64,000 bases of DNA from the NCBI GenBank assembly GCA_947000775.1, contig CAMQGK010000327.1, positions 18,052,501-18,116,500 on the forward strand, written 5' to 3'. Both the position numbers and the translations under genes were made by a program. The DNA is from Pterois miles (Eukaryota; Chordata; Actinopteri; Perciformes; Scorpaenidae). Positions 34,040-46,309 of this stretch are shown here, one piece after another; within the stretch, counting starts at the first letter, position 1, and each line of letters opens with the position of its first letter. The notes below the pieces were generated by a model. It was not told the origin of the DNA, did not search any database, and saw only the letters and a list, made by a program, of their open reading frames with translations.

Positions 34040-35170
34040 ACTTACCTCTGTCATAATGTTCTAAGCCCTTTTAGACTACACTGTATGTGACATATACTGC
34101 TGACCATCTATCTCCCCCTAAAGAGTTAGTTAATAGTCTCTCTTGGAGTCAACTTTCCTGAACTTTTCATCTGCGCAGCAAAGGAGTCAACCATTGTTTG
34201 GATCATTCATCTTTCATTTAGGAACTCTTTTTTTTTTTTTAAACAAAGCTGTGGCATTTCCTTGATAAACAACTGTAACTGTAATATTGAAGCATGTATT
34301 TTTTATCACTTCACTGTTCATTCAGCTGCCACCGAACCTCATGGACTACATGTGTTTTCATCCCTGACTGAATGCATTTGTCCGTATTGACCTGCTCCCA
34401 TTATATTCTCCCATGTTCCCCGTCACTCAGCAGACGGCGGCGCAGCCCAGATGTGTAGGTGTAAACATGCTGGTAATTAGGCCAGAACTTGCTCTGATCT
34501 CCTTTCAAAGGCACTGACTCGCTACAGACATCCTCTCTCTCCACGACCCCAACGCCCAGCCACTGACCAGCCCTACACCCAAGGCAAATATTTGGGGAAA
34601 TAGCAATGAACCCTGTGTTATAAACACCACACACACACACCACACGCACACACACACGTGTCTTTGTATTACTACACTTACGAGAACCTCTAATTCCAAG
34701 ATCCTTTATATGACCCATTATTAATATACATTTTTGTTTACTGTGTGGTGCAAATTAGAAGTGGAATAATAATGGACCTGGAGAATCCAGCAACCATATT
34801 TTTGTGCATAATGCTCAACTTTTTCTGCCCAGGGCTCTGGGGATGTAAGTGTTGGTCTGTTTGTCTGATGTTTAGTCAGACGTACAGATTTTAATGTTTA
34901 CCTGACTTTTCAAGCATGTGTGAGCAAACACGCATATTCTATTACTGTGCTAATGTTTGCACTAAGCTCAAAGCAAGCCGAGGAAGAGCAGCTGATTTAA
35001 ATTACAGTAGGTAACAACAGGAACATGGTCCCAGCCTCAGACTTTAGACTGCTTATGTTTTGGTTCTTTGTATTTTTGTGTTACCAGTGAAAGTTAAAGT
35101 CAAAGTCACTTGTTTAAGTGTAGTGACGATGGCTCAAAGCTAATGACCAAGTTTTGTTCTGCTTCAGCTA
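34040..35170. other. No gene recognised
   Basis: Mixed non-repetitive AT-rich sequence apart from the CA tract. No convincing exon. Confidence 0.4.
34627..34660. repeat. Imperfect (CA)n tract
   Basis: CACCACACACACACACCACACGCACACACACAC. It produces the Val/Cys-rich minus-strand frames at 34,401-34,718, which are artefacts. Confidence 0.85.
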
Positions 35171-35370
35171 AACCTAACAGCCTGTTCCCTTTCTCAGGGC
35201 GTACAATATCGAGGCTTTGTCACAGCTGCCAGCGTTCAATACTGCTGCACAAGGCAGCCCTCAGCACCAGTATGAAATGCACTTCCAATAACTATAATGT
35301 AAACCCATCAGCGGCAACAGTAAACACTCTAAGAAAGGGCGACTCCTAGAGGGTTTAATGGATATGCCGT
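35170..35370. repeat. Interspersed repeat copy (pair with 54,170)
   Basis: TCTCAGGGCGTACAATATCG, AGGCTTTGTCACAGC and GCGTTCAATACTGCTGC parallel CCCAGGGCATCAAATACTG, AGGCTTTGTCGCGG and AATACTAGCGTGCCG at 54,185-54,240. Two diverged copies of one unnamed repeat therefore exist in this window. Confidence 0.5.
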
Positions 35371-35399
35371 AAATTTGGGTGGCATAAAGCTCAAACTAA

Positions 35400-35920
35400 T
35401 GTGAAGCTAAATTGCGAAGGAATTTTTGATCGCTCAAATGGTGATGTCATCTGAGAAGATGCCATTTTATCTCTTTACAGATATGAAACTTTATAATACT
35501 CCTCCTGAAGGTGGATTCAAGAGATTCATCTCAAAGTCAGGCAGCAGAATCTCAACACTTTCGCGATGCAAAATTGCGAAGTTTTTGCATTTTGCGAAAT
35601 GGTGTTGTTGTGGTCGTGTGGCAAATTTTGACACAGGAGGCTGTTGTTATTTGACTTAACATAGTCCAATCTGCCCCAAATTTCACTAACTACATGCCAT
35701 TGTGAGTGATAGTCAGAGCGCCATCTACAGGAAACAGGAAGTTGTTGTAAATTGACTATACATTCTCCAGTCAGCACCAAACTTGACATGTTTTATAAGA
35801 GTCTTGGCCTGAAGACAATACATGCCATTATTGGATTATGTTGATGGCGCCACCCTTGTCCAATGTGCGCAAAGAGGTGAGGGCCTGTTTAACACTGCTT
35901 GCAGCTTTAATTTGCACTTG
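35400..35920. repeat. Likely interspersed repeat ending GCTTGCAGCTTTAATT
   Basis: Contains CAGAGCGCCATCTACAGGAAACAGG, GCACCAAACTTGACATG, and the end CACTGCTTGCAGCTTTAATT, which recalls a common fish repeat terminus. A second fragment with TGAAACTTGGTGGAAGGG lies at 36,440-36,560. Class unknown. The open frames of 77-106 codons in this stretch are not supported as genes. Confidence 0.35.
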
Positions 35921-36559
35921 TTTTTCCCAGGAAGCTCATACTTTATTACAGCAAATCAAAGGCTTTCATTCATGACACATGCTTTTAAAGTAGACATGCC
36001 CTGTCTTACAGTATATCATCAGATTAATATGAGAAATTCAAAATTAATTCAAGCCAATAATTACTTGTCCCATAAAGAAATAAATACATTGTACATGTTC
36101 AGTTTACTGTACATGCAAAAAGCATGTGCCTATGATACCTAACAAGCATTATAAGCACTGCTGTTACTGTTTCCTCCAAAGCAGGAGTGAGAGAGCCAAA
36201 CCTCATCATCACATCAACAACAAATCCCTGATCTGAATGGACACACACACACCACAATGAAATAAAGCTCATTTGTAATCATTAAATCTCAAACATTTTC
36301 TGTTTATTATGGTCATGACATCACAGATTTCAAGTTCTCAGGTTTCCAGCATTTGGAGAGAGCTGGTTGTGTTGACAGATGCTGGCTGGCCTGAATGAGA
36401 TCATAGGAATTACATTATTCGGCCATCCTCAACCAAGCAGGTCATGTTTCGGGTTAGGTTAGTTTGTTTGTTAGTCAGCAGGATTACGGACAATCTCCAG
36501 GCCCGATTTTCATGAAACTTGGTGGAAGGGTATAGCATGGCCCAAGCAAGTCTGTGCTC

Positions 36560-39500
36560 TAAGTGCCCGTCTACTGCGGTTTAAATTCTGTGTTTCACTC
36601 AGACTTTTCCTTTTCTTTAAAGTAAAGGCGTGTGACACTTTAATAATAGTAAATATCCATTTTTTTAACTCTGTCTTTATCTTGACAAAGATGCATTTAG
36701 TTTGAAATGGTGAATTAAGTCCCCAGTGTGCAGACTCTAACATGCATTTCATTATTATTTCTAGTACATTATTTATGTATCACCAATCAATATAACATAC
36801 ATTAGAGCTTATGTGTATGGCCAGTGAATCTGCTCTTCTAAAATACTGGGCATTAGTATCTTTCCAGGACAGTAATACCAAAGAACATATATTGATAAGA
36901 AGTGAAAGTCAATGATACGTTCTATTACAACACCAGCGGCCAGCTGCATACCTCCGCCATTTTGGACTGTAATCGAGTCGACTGCCATAATGACGTCAGT
37001 AAAACGTAATATGCTGTACAAAAGTAAAACAAAATTATTTCTATTCTATCATAATTTTAATGTCTCTATGAAATGGCCTGTGTTGATCAATAAATATTGT
37101 AACTATTTACTTATTTATCTATTTAACTTTTTTGCCCAGCTGCCTCCAAGAGGAGCTTAAAGTGAGCAATAGAGATAAATGGGCGTTATAAAAATCCAGC
37201 CGCTCTGGGCTTCGGTGTCAATAACACATGCATGATTGGGTTCAGGGCCTGCCAGCACCTGCCGAGTCCCATTGTTGAGAACTAATGGGACCCGCAAAAA
37301 ATGTGCTAGATCATTCTTCGAACTATACACTGGACTCATGGACTTCATGCACTTTATCACTCTTGATCTCTGATGGTTTAACTTTCTCCCTTCCATTGCT
37401 TCCAATAGGTTACTGGTTGGTGGGTATAAATCAGCACCTCACATTCATAGCATGTACCCTTCCCAACCCATCTTATCTCCACTTATCTATCCCACATTTT
37501 CCCTTCATCTCACTGAAGTGTAGCACTTCCCTCTATGGCTTGTAATAGGAAAAACCAATAAAGATTAGTTACCAGGAGGGCCGGTGATGGTCACACACGC
37601 ACTAAAATATTAAGATACCTTTGTGCAATACTAAAATAAGCACAGGTCCCATAAAAAGTTGTTACCTCCTTTTGTGGTATTCATCGATGGGAGTCAGTGC
37701 TGACAGGTGGGGAAAAAAAAAAAAAAAAAAATCCAGCATACAGATTTTGACAAGAATTTCAAACTTCTTCATGTCATGGACGTCCAAAAATCAGTGTCCA
37801 ATAAACTACAGACATGGATTTGTAAGAGGTTGTGTCCTTGCTTTTGCCCTGTGTGTTAGTAAATACAGCTACATTAAATTCTGTCTCTTTATGCATTCCT
37901 GACTTCAAACTCATCAGCGTTTTCAGTCCAAAATGGTGAAAAAACTACTGCAGTGCCATCTAACCTGGAGCAGGTTATGTTCCAGATAAGAGATCAATTC
38001 CTATAAAAGCACCACCTACTGACCAGTCAGAGCTCAGTGTGTAGATCATATGACAATATTACACAAATACAAAGAAATTACAGTCATAATCCAGACTGAA
38101 AACAACAGATTACAGTTGACAAATGCAGGAAGGACAGCTGGCTATGGGTGCTTACCGCTTTGAATAATGTTTTTATATTTATTTATTTTACTTGCTCTCA
38201 AGTCTGTTTCACACCGCGGGAGTTGGGGACTCAGCTGAAAGACGGCTGAAGGTCTTAAACTTTTGATCAGCTGAAAGGCAGCCTGTTTGAGTTTAAATGC
38301 AGTTTTTTTAAAATAAATTCACTACTCTATTTTTGGTCTCTTGCTCCTGTTTCTTATTTTTGCATTTTGAAGCTCTACTTACAACCTGGTTGCCATCCAT
38401 CCGGTGAAAAATGTGAATTCTTGGAGTTTTTCCCCCCGGTCTAAAGATTTTGTTCAGGAGTGTATCACTGCCCCATCTAGACAAATATATTTGACTTTTG
38501 AGCATTCTGTTAAATTAGTCAGTTAATTTATGCATTCACAATTTTATCTTTTGTCAGCTGTCCTTCCTGTAATTGGCAGCTCCAACAATGTCTTTAGCTC
38601 CTTCTTGTCTAATATTATAGTTTGCTCTTCCTTTGTAAAATGTGCTGCTATGCTGACAGTAGACTTGTTCATGAAAACTCCGCCCCTCTCATGTGAACGC
38701 CCTCATAGCCAGACTGACAAACCCTGAATTGACTTACTGAGTTGATAACCACCGTTGTAGGACCGCTTAGCGGGATCTTGATGGTCAGGGTTAGTTAAAC
38801 CAGATAATGAGAGGATACCTTGGGTATGTTGAACTCACTTCGTGGTCCAGGCCTCCGCTCCTCTCCTGTGTCAAAAGTCTGTCCATATCATGTCATTTTG
38901 CTCTCTGAATCCGACTGACCTGAATCTTGATAGCCATGCTAGCCAGAAAACTCCAAATAGAAATCTGATTTATTGACGGTCAAAGCAGGAAAAGCACAAG
39001 TGGAGCTAATGACATTAAAAATGTCTCTGTTCCAGCAATTAATACAATGATAATATTATTTCAACCAGTCCAGACTAACTGAAAGAAAGAGAGTGATCAA
39101 ATTAAGTTATAACAGGAAAAGTTGGAGAGACGTGAGAAGTCTTTGGCAATTAGACCCCATTATGACATGGTAAGTTTACAGGGGGGCAGTCTCACCGTAC
39201 CCTGCATAGTAGTCTCGACACTGCTAGTGGAAGAACAGTTTAGCTGGAGATCTAAACCTCTGATGAGCTCAGAGGAAGGGCTCAATGGATAGCTGATTCT
39301 GATGAAACTGGAGGCGGGTTGGATAAATGGCAAACTGAAGTGACAGCAGCAGAAAAAAATAAAACACATTTTAAAAGTTTGGCAGCAGCAAGATGAAAGT
39401 GCGAACACCCTCAGTCAGCTGATTGAGCTGGAAGTGAGAAAAGGAAAATCTAAATAAATAGTGTAACTGACCATCGTCTTCCAGGTTGAACTTCCACTGA

Positions 39501-40240
39501 GCTTCATTAATTACACCTGTGTTTGTCTACATGTCTGTTGTGAGACAGGTCTATAAGCTAAGCATTTTTCATGGATGACTTGGCTTGTCACAGTGAGAAA
39601 AGCACTTGTGCAAATAATAAAATGAAGGATTGCTGAATTCCATTTTGCTGCCTCAGTTTCAGGTTTCAGATTTTGCAGTGGGAGTGACATAAAAAGTTCT
39701 TCAACCAAAATAAAATAATAATAATAAAAAACCTGAAAATATGTGAATGCTGTTTCCCTGTTAGAAAAATATATTTATTTAAATGTAGCAAATAACACAA
39801 CATTATGATACTGGTTACTGGGCTTCACAAACTAAAGGTAGTCTAATAAAAGAAAGAGAAATGCTACTGTATGTAAATTGTGGTGTTAATGCACTAAAAT
39901 CACATTTAGTTTTCATTTCCAGACCTTAAACTATGACAAATACCGTGCTCGCATCTTTTTAGTAAATTTAAGCACATTTAGGACAATAGTCGCTATAAAT
40001 AAAAATGCAGATGAAATATTTTTTTTTTTCCCCTTTCAGCCCTGAGTCGGCAGGTTTATTTCTGGGGCTGTATGTACAAACTCCACTAATCGCTTTAAAC
40101 AGATACAGTACCTGCATATGAATGCTAAGATTTTGGTATCGGAAGCGCTCTGGTTTCCGTTTTTAGACTGAGTTGACCAGTCACGCTTGAGCAGGCTTTG
40201 GCTGTATGGAGGTAAACAGTTCCGTCAGCTATCATCTGAT
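36560..40240. other. No gene recognised
   Basis: Unique-looking sequence with an A-run at 37,710-37,731 and no clear exon. A 27-nt minus-strand candidate at 38,835-38,865 (ACAG then GAGAGGAGCGGAGG, donor GTGAGT) is too short and its acceptor too weak to call. Open frames of 60-93 codons are scattered on both strands without splice support. Confidence 0.4.
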
Positions 40241-40241
40241 G

Positions 40242-40895
40242 TAGGGATGTCACAATACCAGAAATTTAGTTGTCGATACCAATGCCAGTGAGATTCCACT
40301 ATTCTCGATACCAATTTCATACCACAGTAAAAAACAATAAACCTCACATCATCAATCCATCCATCTATCCATGTAACTAGTAACCCACCTGACACTGGGC
40401 TGAGGTAAGACTATCGTAGGACTGACACACAGAGACAGAGACGCCATTCAGAGTCTAAACAGGTCATAATTCCCTCTATATTTTATATTGTTCATATCTC
40501 CTTCAAACAATTGCATTTAGTTTCTCACCAAAATCTACATTTTTTAAAGAACACTGAACATATTACAGTAAGTTAGAATTGACCGACATTTTTACTGAAT
40601 AGAACCCGAACACATCATAATGTTAATAAATGGCAACTGTGTTGAAATCAGCAGGACAAGAGCTATTTCACGTCAGCTGTTGGCAGCCGGTTAGCGGCAC
40701 AGTCCTACACAGAGCTAACAGCTAATGTTACTAGCTCTCCTCCTGCCGATCACAGATTTTTTATTCACAATATAGCTTTATCAGGGCAAAAACAGGATGT
40801 GTCCTCTGACAATTTACAGTACTTGCAGTCCTGTAGATACAGTTACGGTTTCAGTATTTTGGCATGAACTTGTTGCCAAGTCTCACGATGATGAT
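40242..40895 (-). mobile_element. hAT-type non-autonomous element (diverged copy)
   Basis: Starts TAGGGATGTCACAATACCAG and is homologous, in reverse orientation, to the element at 62,993-63,723. Shared words include ATCTCCTTCAAACA, GAACACATCAT and AGCTCTCCTCCTG. The right end is decayed (GGCATGAACTTGTTGCCAAG, then CTCACGATGATG) and no target duplication remains, so the right limit is approximate. Non-coding. Confidence 0.7.
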
Positions 40896-42620
40896 AGATA
40901 AATGTATCTGCATTCACATGGAGATATGTGTGTATGGAGATGAGCAGCAATAAGTCATCAGCTCTTAGTCTTGACACGAATAAGCGTTATCTGGATATGC
41001 GCTGACTACACCGGGACACTGTCACAGTCAATTAAATCATGATTGATATTGTTACCTCTGCAGGCTGATACTGTATCTGGGCTCTATTGGCATTCACTTG
41101 TTGCATGATCTCCTTCCATATGCCAGGGGCTGTAAAACCACTGCTGGTGAAGAAATCATTGGCTATAGGCCTATTACCTCATTTTTCATCACTTAGCTCC
41201 TCTTTTGCACCTTTATTCATCATCATTTTGGCATTAAATGACATTTCCCCCTACTAATATGATTTGTCTAAAGTGATGCCATATTTTTTTCTCACAGTAA
41301 TTACAGTCCCTTCTAAATATACTCACATTTACTACATTATACGCAATGAATGAACCCACTGATTTCTGTCTGCTTTGTAACTCCCACCAGTTCCTTCTGT
41401 CTGACTTTCTGTCTGATGTTTGTGTTTGTGTGTGTGTGTTTATCCGCCATTCACCAGGGTTACTTGCACTGGGGGCTGTTTCTCATCTCCACATACCCTG
41501 TTTGACACATGGCTAAATACAGCTGAGCCACTCTGCATTTACAACCCAATGCTTTGTCTATCCCCTCTCTCCTCCTCTGTCCTTTGCTTGTCTTCAAACA
41601 TCCTCTAACTTCCTCTTATCGTTTACAGGATTTACAAGAAAATGCACATTTCATGCATCATTTTCACGCCAAACGTTCTGCAGTTTTCTTTTCATTTTTA
41701 AATTTGAACGTCAGTTACTCTTAAACATGTGAGTCAGGACACATTTGACATTCACTCTCACACACATTCATACTGTGCATTAGCATGGACCACACACACT
41801 CAGAATGATTGATTTAGACATCAGTACTTTCCCGGCAGTAATCTAAAGCCTCTTCATAGAACCTCATATCCTAAAATACTTTATTCATTAAAGCAGGGAA
41901 AGAAAAATACAGCTTTCAAATATTCTTTACTACCAACTGAGGGGATAATGTGAAATTATTTCTTAACATACTCTGTGATTTAGTTTTATAGTTTTTTTCC
42001 TTGACCTTCCCATAGATTTGTGTTTGCCAAAAACTCCAAGTTTCCCTTAATTGATTCTCACTGCATTCCAGCGACCTGCATGCCAAGCAGCTGCCCTGAT
42101 TAAGAGTGCAGGTAAGATCCAGGAAATAATTCAGCACTGTAGGCTTGTGAGAATTTGCAGCTAAAAATTGGATCTGTGTACTGATCCTTCCAGCTGGAGC
42201 AACAGAGGAGCATGCAGCATCAGCTGAGGACAAACTCGCTCAGAAAAACCTACAATTCAACATAAAATCTTGGCAAGATGATTAACCTGTGAGGTCACAA
42301 ATTAAAGACAGCAACAGAGGAAAATTTGAAACCAGAGATGCCGAATCTCTGATTTATAGACTGCCTTGCTGTGGCCCAAAACAGGCCAAATTGCAGTGTG
42401 ATTTATTATCATCAGATTAGCATCACTGAGTTCATAAACTGGCTACCCTCATTAAAATCAGTCTCCCGTGTCTGCAGTATCTCAAGACATGACTATTTTT
42501 TTTTTTTTAAATTGAACTATTTTTCGAACCCTGATGGTATGTTAGAGAATAAACAGAATAATACAGTTAGAATAATACAGCAGCAGGTATCTTGACTCAC
42601 GCTGTATCATTCATTCCTAT
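40896..42620. other. No gene recognised
   Basis: Mostly non-repetitive. A 40-nt plus-strand segment (42,072-42,111) lies between a pyrimidine-rich acceptor ending TGCATTCCAG and a donor GTAAGATCC, and is open in one frame. It is not linked to any other exon and may be chance. Confidence 0.4.
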
Positions 42621-42627
42621 TACTCAC

Positions 42628-42689
42628 CAGGCGGCTGGTGAGACATGGCATCGCCTTCTACTTTCACATCCCACAGGAAGAGTTTTGCC
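42628..42689 (-). other. Candidate 62-nt exon, minus strand
   Basis: The acceptor AATTGATCTCAG and the consensus donor CTG|GTGAGTAAT bound a 62-nt segment. One frame is open throughout (AKLFLWDVKVEGD then AMSHQPPG), with an ATG in the context GATGCCATGT near the donor. Joined to the 28,345 exon it would keep a frame open through that exon, but the next junction then meets a stop. It could equally be a 5' non-coding exon of the gene suggested at 28-31 kb, or a chance pairing of splice-like sites. Confidence 0.3.
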
Positions 42690-42699
42690 CTGAGATCAA

Positions 42700-44160
42700 T
42701 TGAAGAAAGATATGAAGGTAGTATTTCATTTTGCTGTTATTTCGCTAGACATGGCGCTGTAGCCCCTGGTTGTTAATTTATAGATGTTCAGAGATGAACG
42801 CCAGCCATTTCTACCACACAGTTTTTGCCAGTGGACTCATTGCTCATCCCTGTTACACTCATGTGAGTTTACAAGACCTTGAAAAGCACCACGCTGTGCT
42901 CGCCTTATGTGACCTAAGCAGTACTGGGCGATACGGCTTCAAAGGGCATGGAGTTGCATGTAATTACACATCTGTTGGTTTTTTATCCTCCTTTCATCCC
43001 TAATTCCCATTTTTGCCATGTAAAATATTTACTCAGGTCAGTCATAATCACAGTGTCGCTGGTGTGGACACTGATCTGCACACAGCTTACCACATCCAGC
43101 ATATTATTTTCCTCAAAAGACATAGTAAAGATACATCCGTGTGTCGACTTTGGCTCATATGTTTTCCGTGATGTTTGGATGACTGGAAACTGTGCGGCAT
43201 TGTATCATACAAGGTTTTGGTGTCATCTATACTGAAGTGTGCACCCTATCATTTAACCCTATTCCCCAAATCCCCAAGATTATATCATATGAAACTCTAT
43301 ATCTCCTGTTTTGCACTATATGCAACAACTACATCCTCTGTATATTGTACTTGTGTTACGAGGCATGCAGGTCCAAGCAAGAAGAAAGGCCTCGTTTCAT
43401 CATAATAACCTGCCTGTAATAACCTGTAGCTGTTCCCACACACCGTGTTCGAAATGGACGTTGAACTGCTCATGATCAAGTATGCAGGCAGCAGCTATAG
43501 AGAAACCTCAAGTGCCCTACCACCCTGTGTGTTCCTCGTTCCATCCATGTCGTCCCGTCTGCACCAGACTGACAGCTGCGCCTTCGCTCTCTCTGTGATT
43601 TTGACCTCAGAATTTGACCATAAATTGGGTTCCCATGTGAAGGAAAACGACATCCACCCCGTGCTGATGTAACCCCTAATTACAATTGATGTTTTTCCAT
43701 GGATCCTGACCAAAATTTTGCACTGCAGCCTTTACAGATGGACAGTATGTGGAAGGCAGTGACAATTTGCGTCGCCACAAATGTATTCCCAAACTCCTAA
43801 TGGGATTTTAAAGACAACTGCAGTCCCAGTAGATGATTGCTTATAACTGTCCATGGTGGTGTACCAGACTTGATTTTAATGTAAACCTACAAACTTCTCA
43901 TTAGTCTGTGTTTTAACATTATCTGTGTTATTGACCTCAACTCTGTCTGTCCCAAAAAACAGAAAAGTCACATGAGGTCAAAGTCATCAGTGTTTTCAAT
44001 TTGAAAAGCATCCAGAACGTATTTTCTGGGGATTTAATTTATCATTTTATAATTTATTGTCCAGTAATTCAGCATTTATCTTTTTGTTACTTTTTAATGT
44101 CGTTTTAAAGCTGCACCAATCAAATATTTATATAAAAAATGATGACTGTGTGTAATGTTA
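42700..44160. other. No gene recognised
   Basis: Several overlapping plus-strand frames of 75-95 codons (42,770-43,672), none with recognised domains or clear splice borders. Confidence 0.4.
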
Positions 44161-45265
44161 AAGGGGTCACCTGTAGTGATTAACCAAAAGATAATTATTG
44201 CCTACCTTTAGTCCCCCTCAGCTCTATGATGTGTGTCATCTTTCAGCTTATAGAGAAAGACCCTCCCCTTCTGGTGGACCACCATGGGACATTATTTTGG
44301 AAAAAATATGAACCCTAGTTAACGGTGAGATTCAAATATTTTTTTGACCCCATTTGATATGCGCCATGAATCACACGTGTCAATTTAAAAGATAATTTTG
44401 CAAATCAAGTCGCAGTTTGTTACAAAACTGTTGTATAAGACTGTGAAAATAAGCAATTAGAAAGATTACACACCCAAAAGTGTTATCTCTCTCACTGAAG
44501 CTACGATGCTTGCATGTTTCATAATGGGATGAATCGACACCAGCAACTGATCTTACCTGTTCTTTTGCTTTCCGGCAGATATAAAGTAAAATGACATTAT
44601 ATTTGTGTGTGAAACATAGCTAAGTTAGCTAGCTAGCTAATGTTTGTGACATACATAGTATGAGGCGCAGGTCACCGAGCAGTTTTACACCAAACTAAAT
44701 GATACTATGACAAACTGCCACTTACAAAATTTTCTGTGATTCATATCACAATTAAAGAAGATCAAAAAAGTATTTGTCTCGCCGTTCACTACCGTACATT
44801 TTTTTTTTTAAAATAAAGTCCCCAGGGTGTCCATCAGAAGGGGAGAGACTTCACCTCTATTGTTTTGGTTTTGCAGCCCCACATATAAATTTTGAAGTTT
44901 TGGTTCTCTTTCACAGCTCTCACAGCAGACGGCCGGTTTAGAAAAGCTCTGATAAACCCACTGTACTGTACTTGCCACACACTGAACAACAGACATAGTG
45001 GAACATTTAGCAGTTAATGAGTCTTAATTTTTCTGCTGGAGGTGGTGAAGACCATAACAGAGCCGAGAAAATGTTGTACTTACATTCATCGGGAGGTCAG
45101 AAACACAGAAACAGAGAAAATGCTGCTCTGTGTCTGCTTGGAACAGGCAACACTTACTAACATTCACTTTGACAATTTTATAAGGTGACAATATGTCAAC
45201 GATGCGTTTATTTCTTCCACTGCCCTCAAGAGGCCAAAAAAATCCTTTAATGCTGCTTTAGGTCA
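44160..45265. repeat. Probable composite interspersed repeat
   Basis: Carries phrases typical of repeated fish non-coding DNA, including AGCTAGCTAGCTAATGTTTG and GCCCTCAAGAGGCCAAAAAAATCC followed by TTTAATGCTGCTTTA. No terminal repeats identified; the call is weak. Confidence 0.3.
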
Positions 45266-45399
45266 AATCAATGAGCACACATCTATTTCTTTATGTCACA
45301 ATATGCTGACTGAAATGAATGGCCACTGGTCTCTGTGAATCAGAAAGTTCAGCTTGACTGGATAAAAAAATGCCCATCCTTACTTCCATAAAAATCAGC

Positions 45400-45840
45400 A
45401 AAGCAGTGCTGGCTTGAGAGTGGACCCAAGCGCAGAGCACAGACACGAGGCAGATGAAATTTAACTGGTTTATTGCAGTAGTGTCTGAGATGGACATGGG
45501 TTGAAGAGAGGATGAGTGGAGACGGCAGAGGGAAGAGAGGGAACGGAGAGCGGCTGGACGCCGTGGCTGGCCGAGGACGCAGCGGAGACATTGTTGGCAG
45601 GCAGGCGGACCGGCACACAAGCAGGCAGGCAGACAGGAATCCTGGAGCACGGGGAACAAACATGCATTAACGAGGAAAACAAGAACACACTTCTCAAAAG
45701 ATACTGGAGCTGGACTCCTTCTACCACTGAGACTGGAACAACAATCCGGCGGAGAGTGGGAGGAAAGCCAGGTTGATATACTGTGATTTGATGAGCTGAT
45801 TGCAGGCAGGTAGGGAGTGTGAGAAGCATGACGGGAACAA
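45400..45840 (-). repeat. Probable interspersed repeat containing the longest open frame
   Basis: The block runs from GAGTGGACCCAAGCGCAGAG through TTTAACTGGTTTATTGCAG and a GGCAGGCAGG-rich part to GAAGCATGACGGGAACAAG, a composition I associate with a fish interspersed repeat. The minus-strand frame at 45,291-45,863 (190 codons) is the longest in the window. Its translation is Ser/Leu/Cys-rich without a domain, and three other frames overlap it. GC-rich repeat sequence explains the lack of stops. Not called as a gene. Confidence 0.35.
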
Positions 45841-45850
45841 GACACACTGA

Positions 45851-46307
45851 GGCCCAATTTCAAACCCCCTACACCCTCTCCCTACCCACTTCCACTCTGT
45901 CGTGTGGTCACGTGGAGGTTCCGCAATATTTAGTGTCATTCAAAACCAACCATCCAATAGGGAGGCTAAAACGATGCCTTGCATTTTTAAACACTTATTG
46001 ATAAATCCCCTTTTTCAGCATTATTATTTGCATTGCTACACATATTTCTTATTTATATTATTTTCTCATGATTTCTCTTTATTTTGTCTATATTCGCCCT
46101 TGGGGATCAAAAAAATATTTCTGATTCTGATATTTATTCATTTACAGTTTTCTTGCCTAAAGGAGGGAAGTTCGTCTCAAAGCTTGCCGCTGTATTGATA
46201 CCCTACACCTGAAAGAAGGGTGCTTCATTGAGCTATGAGTGTGACTACAAATGGCGTTCACTCCCCTACGGAGTGGGAAGGTGTAGGAACCAGACTGGAA
46301 TTGGGCC
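45851..46307. mobile_element. MITE with GGCCCAATT termini
   Basis: 457 bp, beginning GGCCCAATTTCA with CCTACACCCTCTCCCTACC just inside. It ends with the inverted counterpart, GGAGTGGGAAGGTGTAGG then TGGAATTGGGCC. The outer 12 bp match in 11 positions and the CCTACACC-rich inner region is also symmetrical. The interior is AT-rich and non-coding. Target duplication is unclear, so the superfamily is left open. Confidence 0.65.
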
Positions 46308-46309
46308 AG

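Noticed and set aside
42072..42111. 40-nt exon-like segment with good acceptor and donor on the + strand
   Set aside because: No neighbouring exon on that strand. A short open frame between splice-like words is common by chance, so it is kept only as a note.
45291..45863. 190-codon minus-strand frame, the longest in the window
   Set aside because: No recognisable domain, low-complexity Ser/Leu/Cys composition, several overlapping frames, and location in a GC-rich block that looks like an interspersed repeat.
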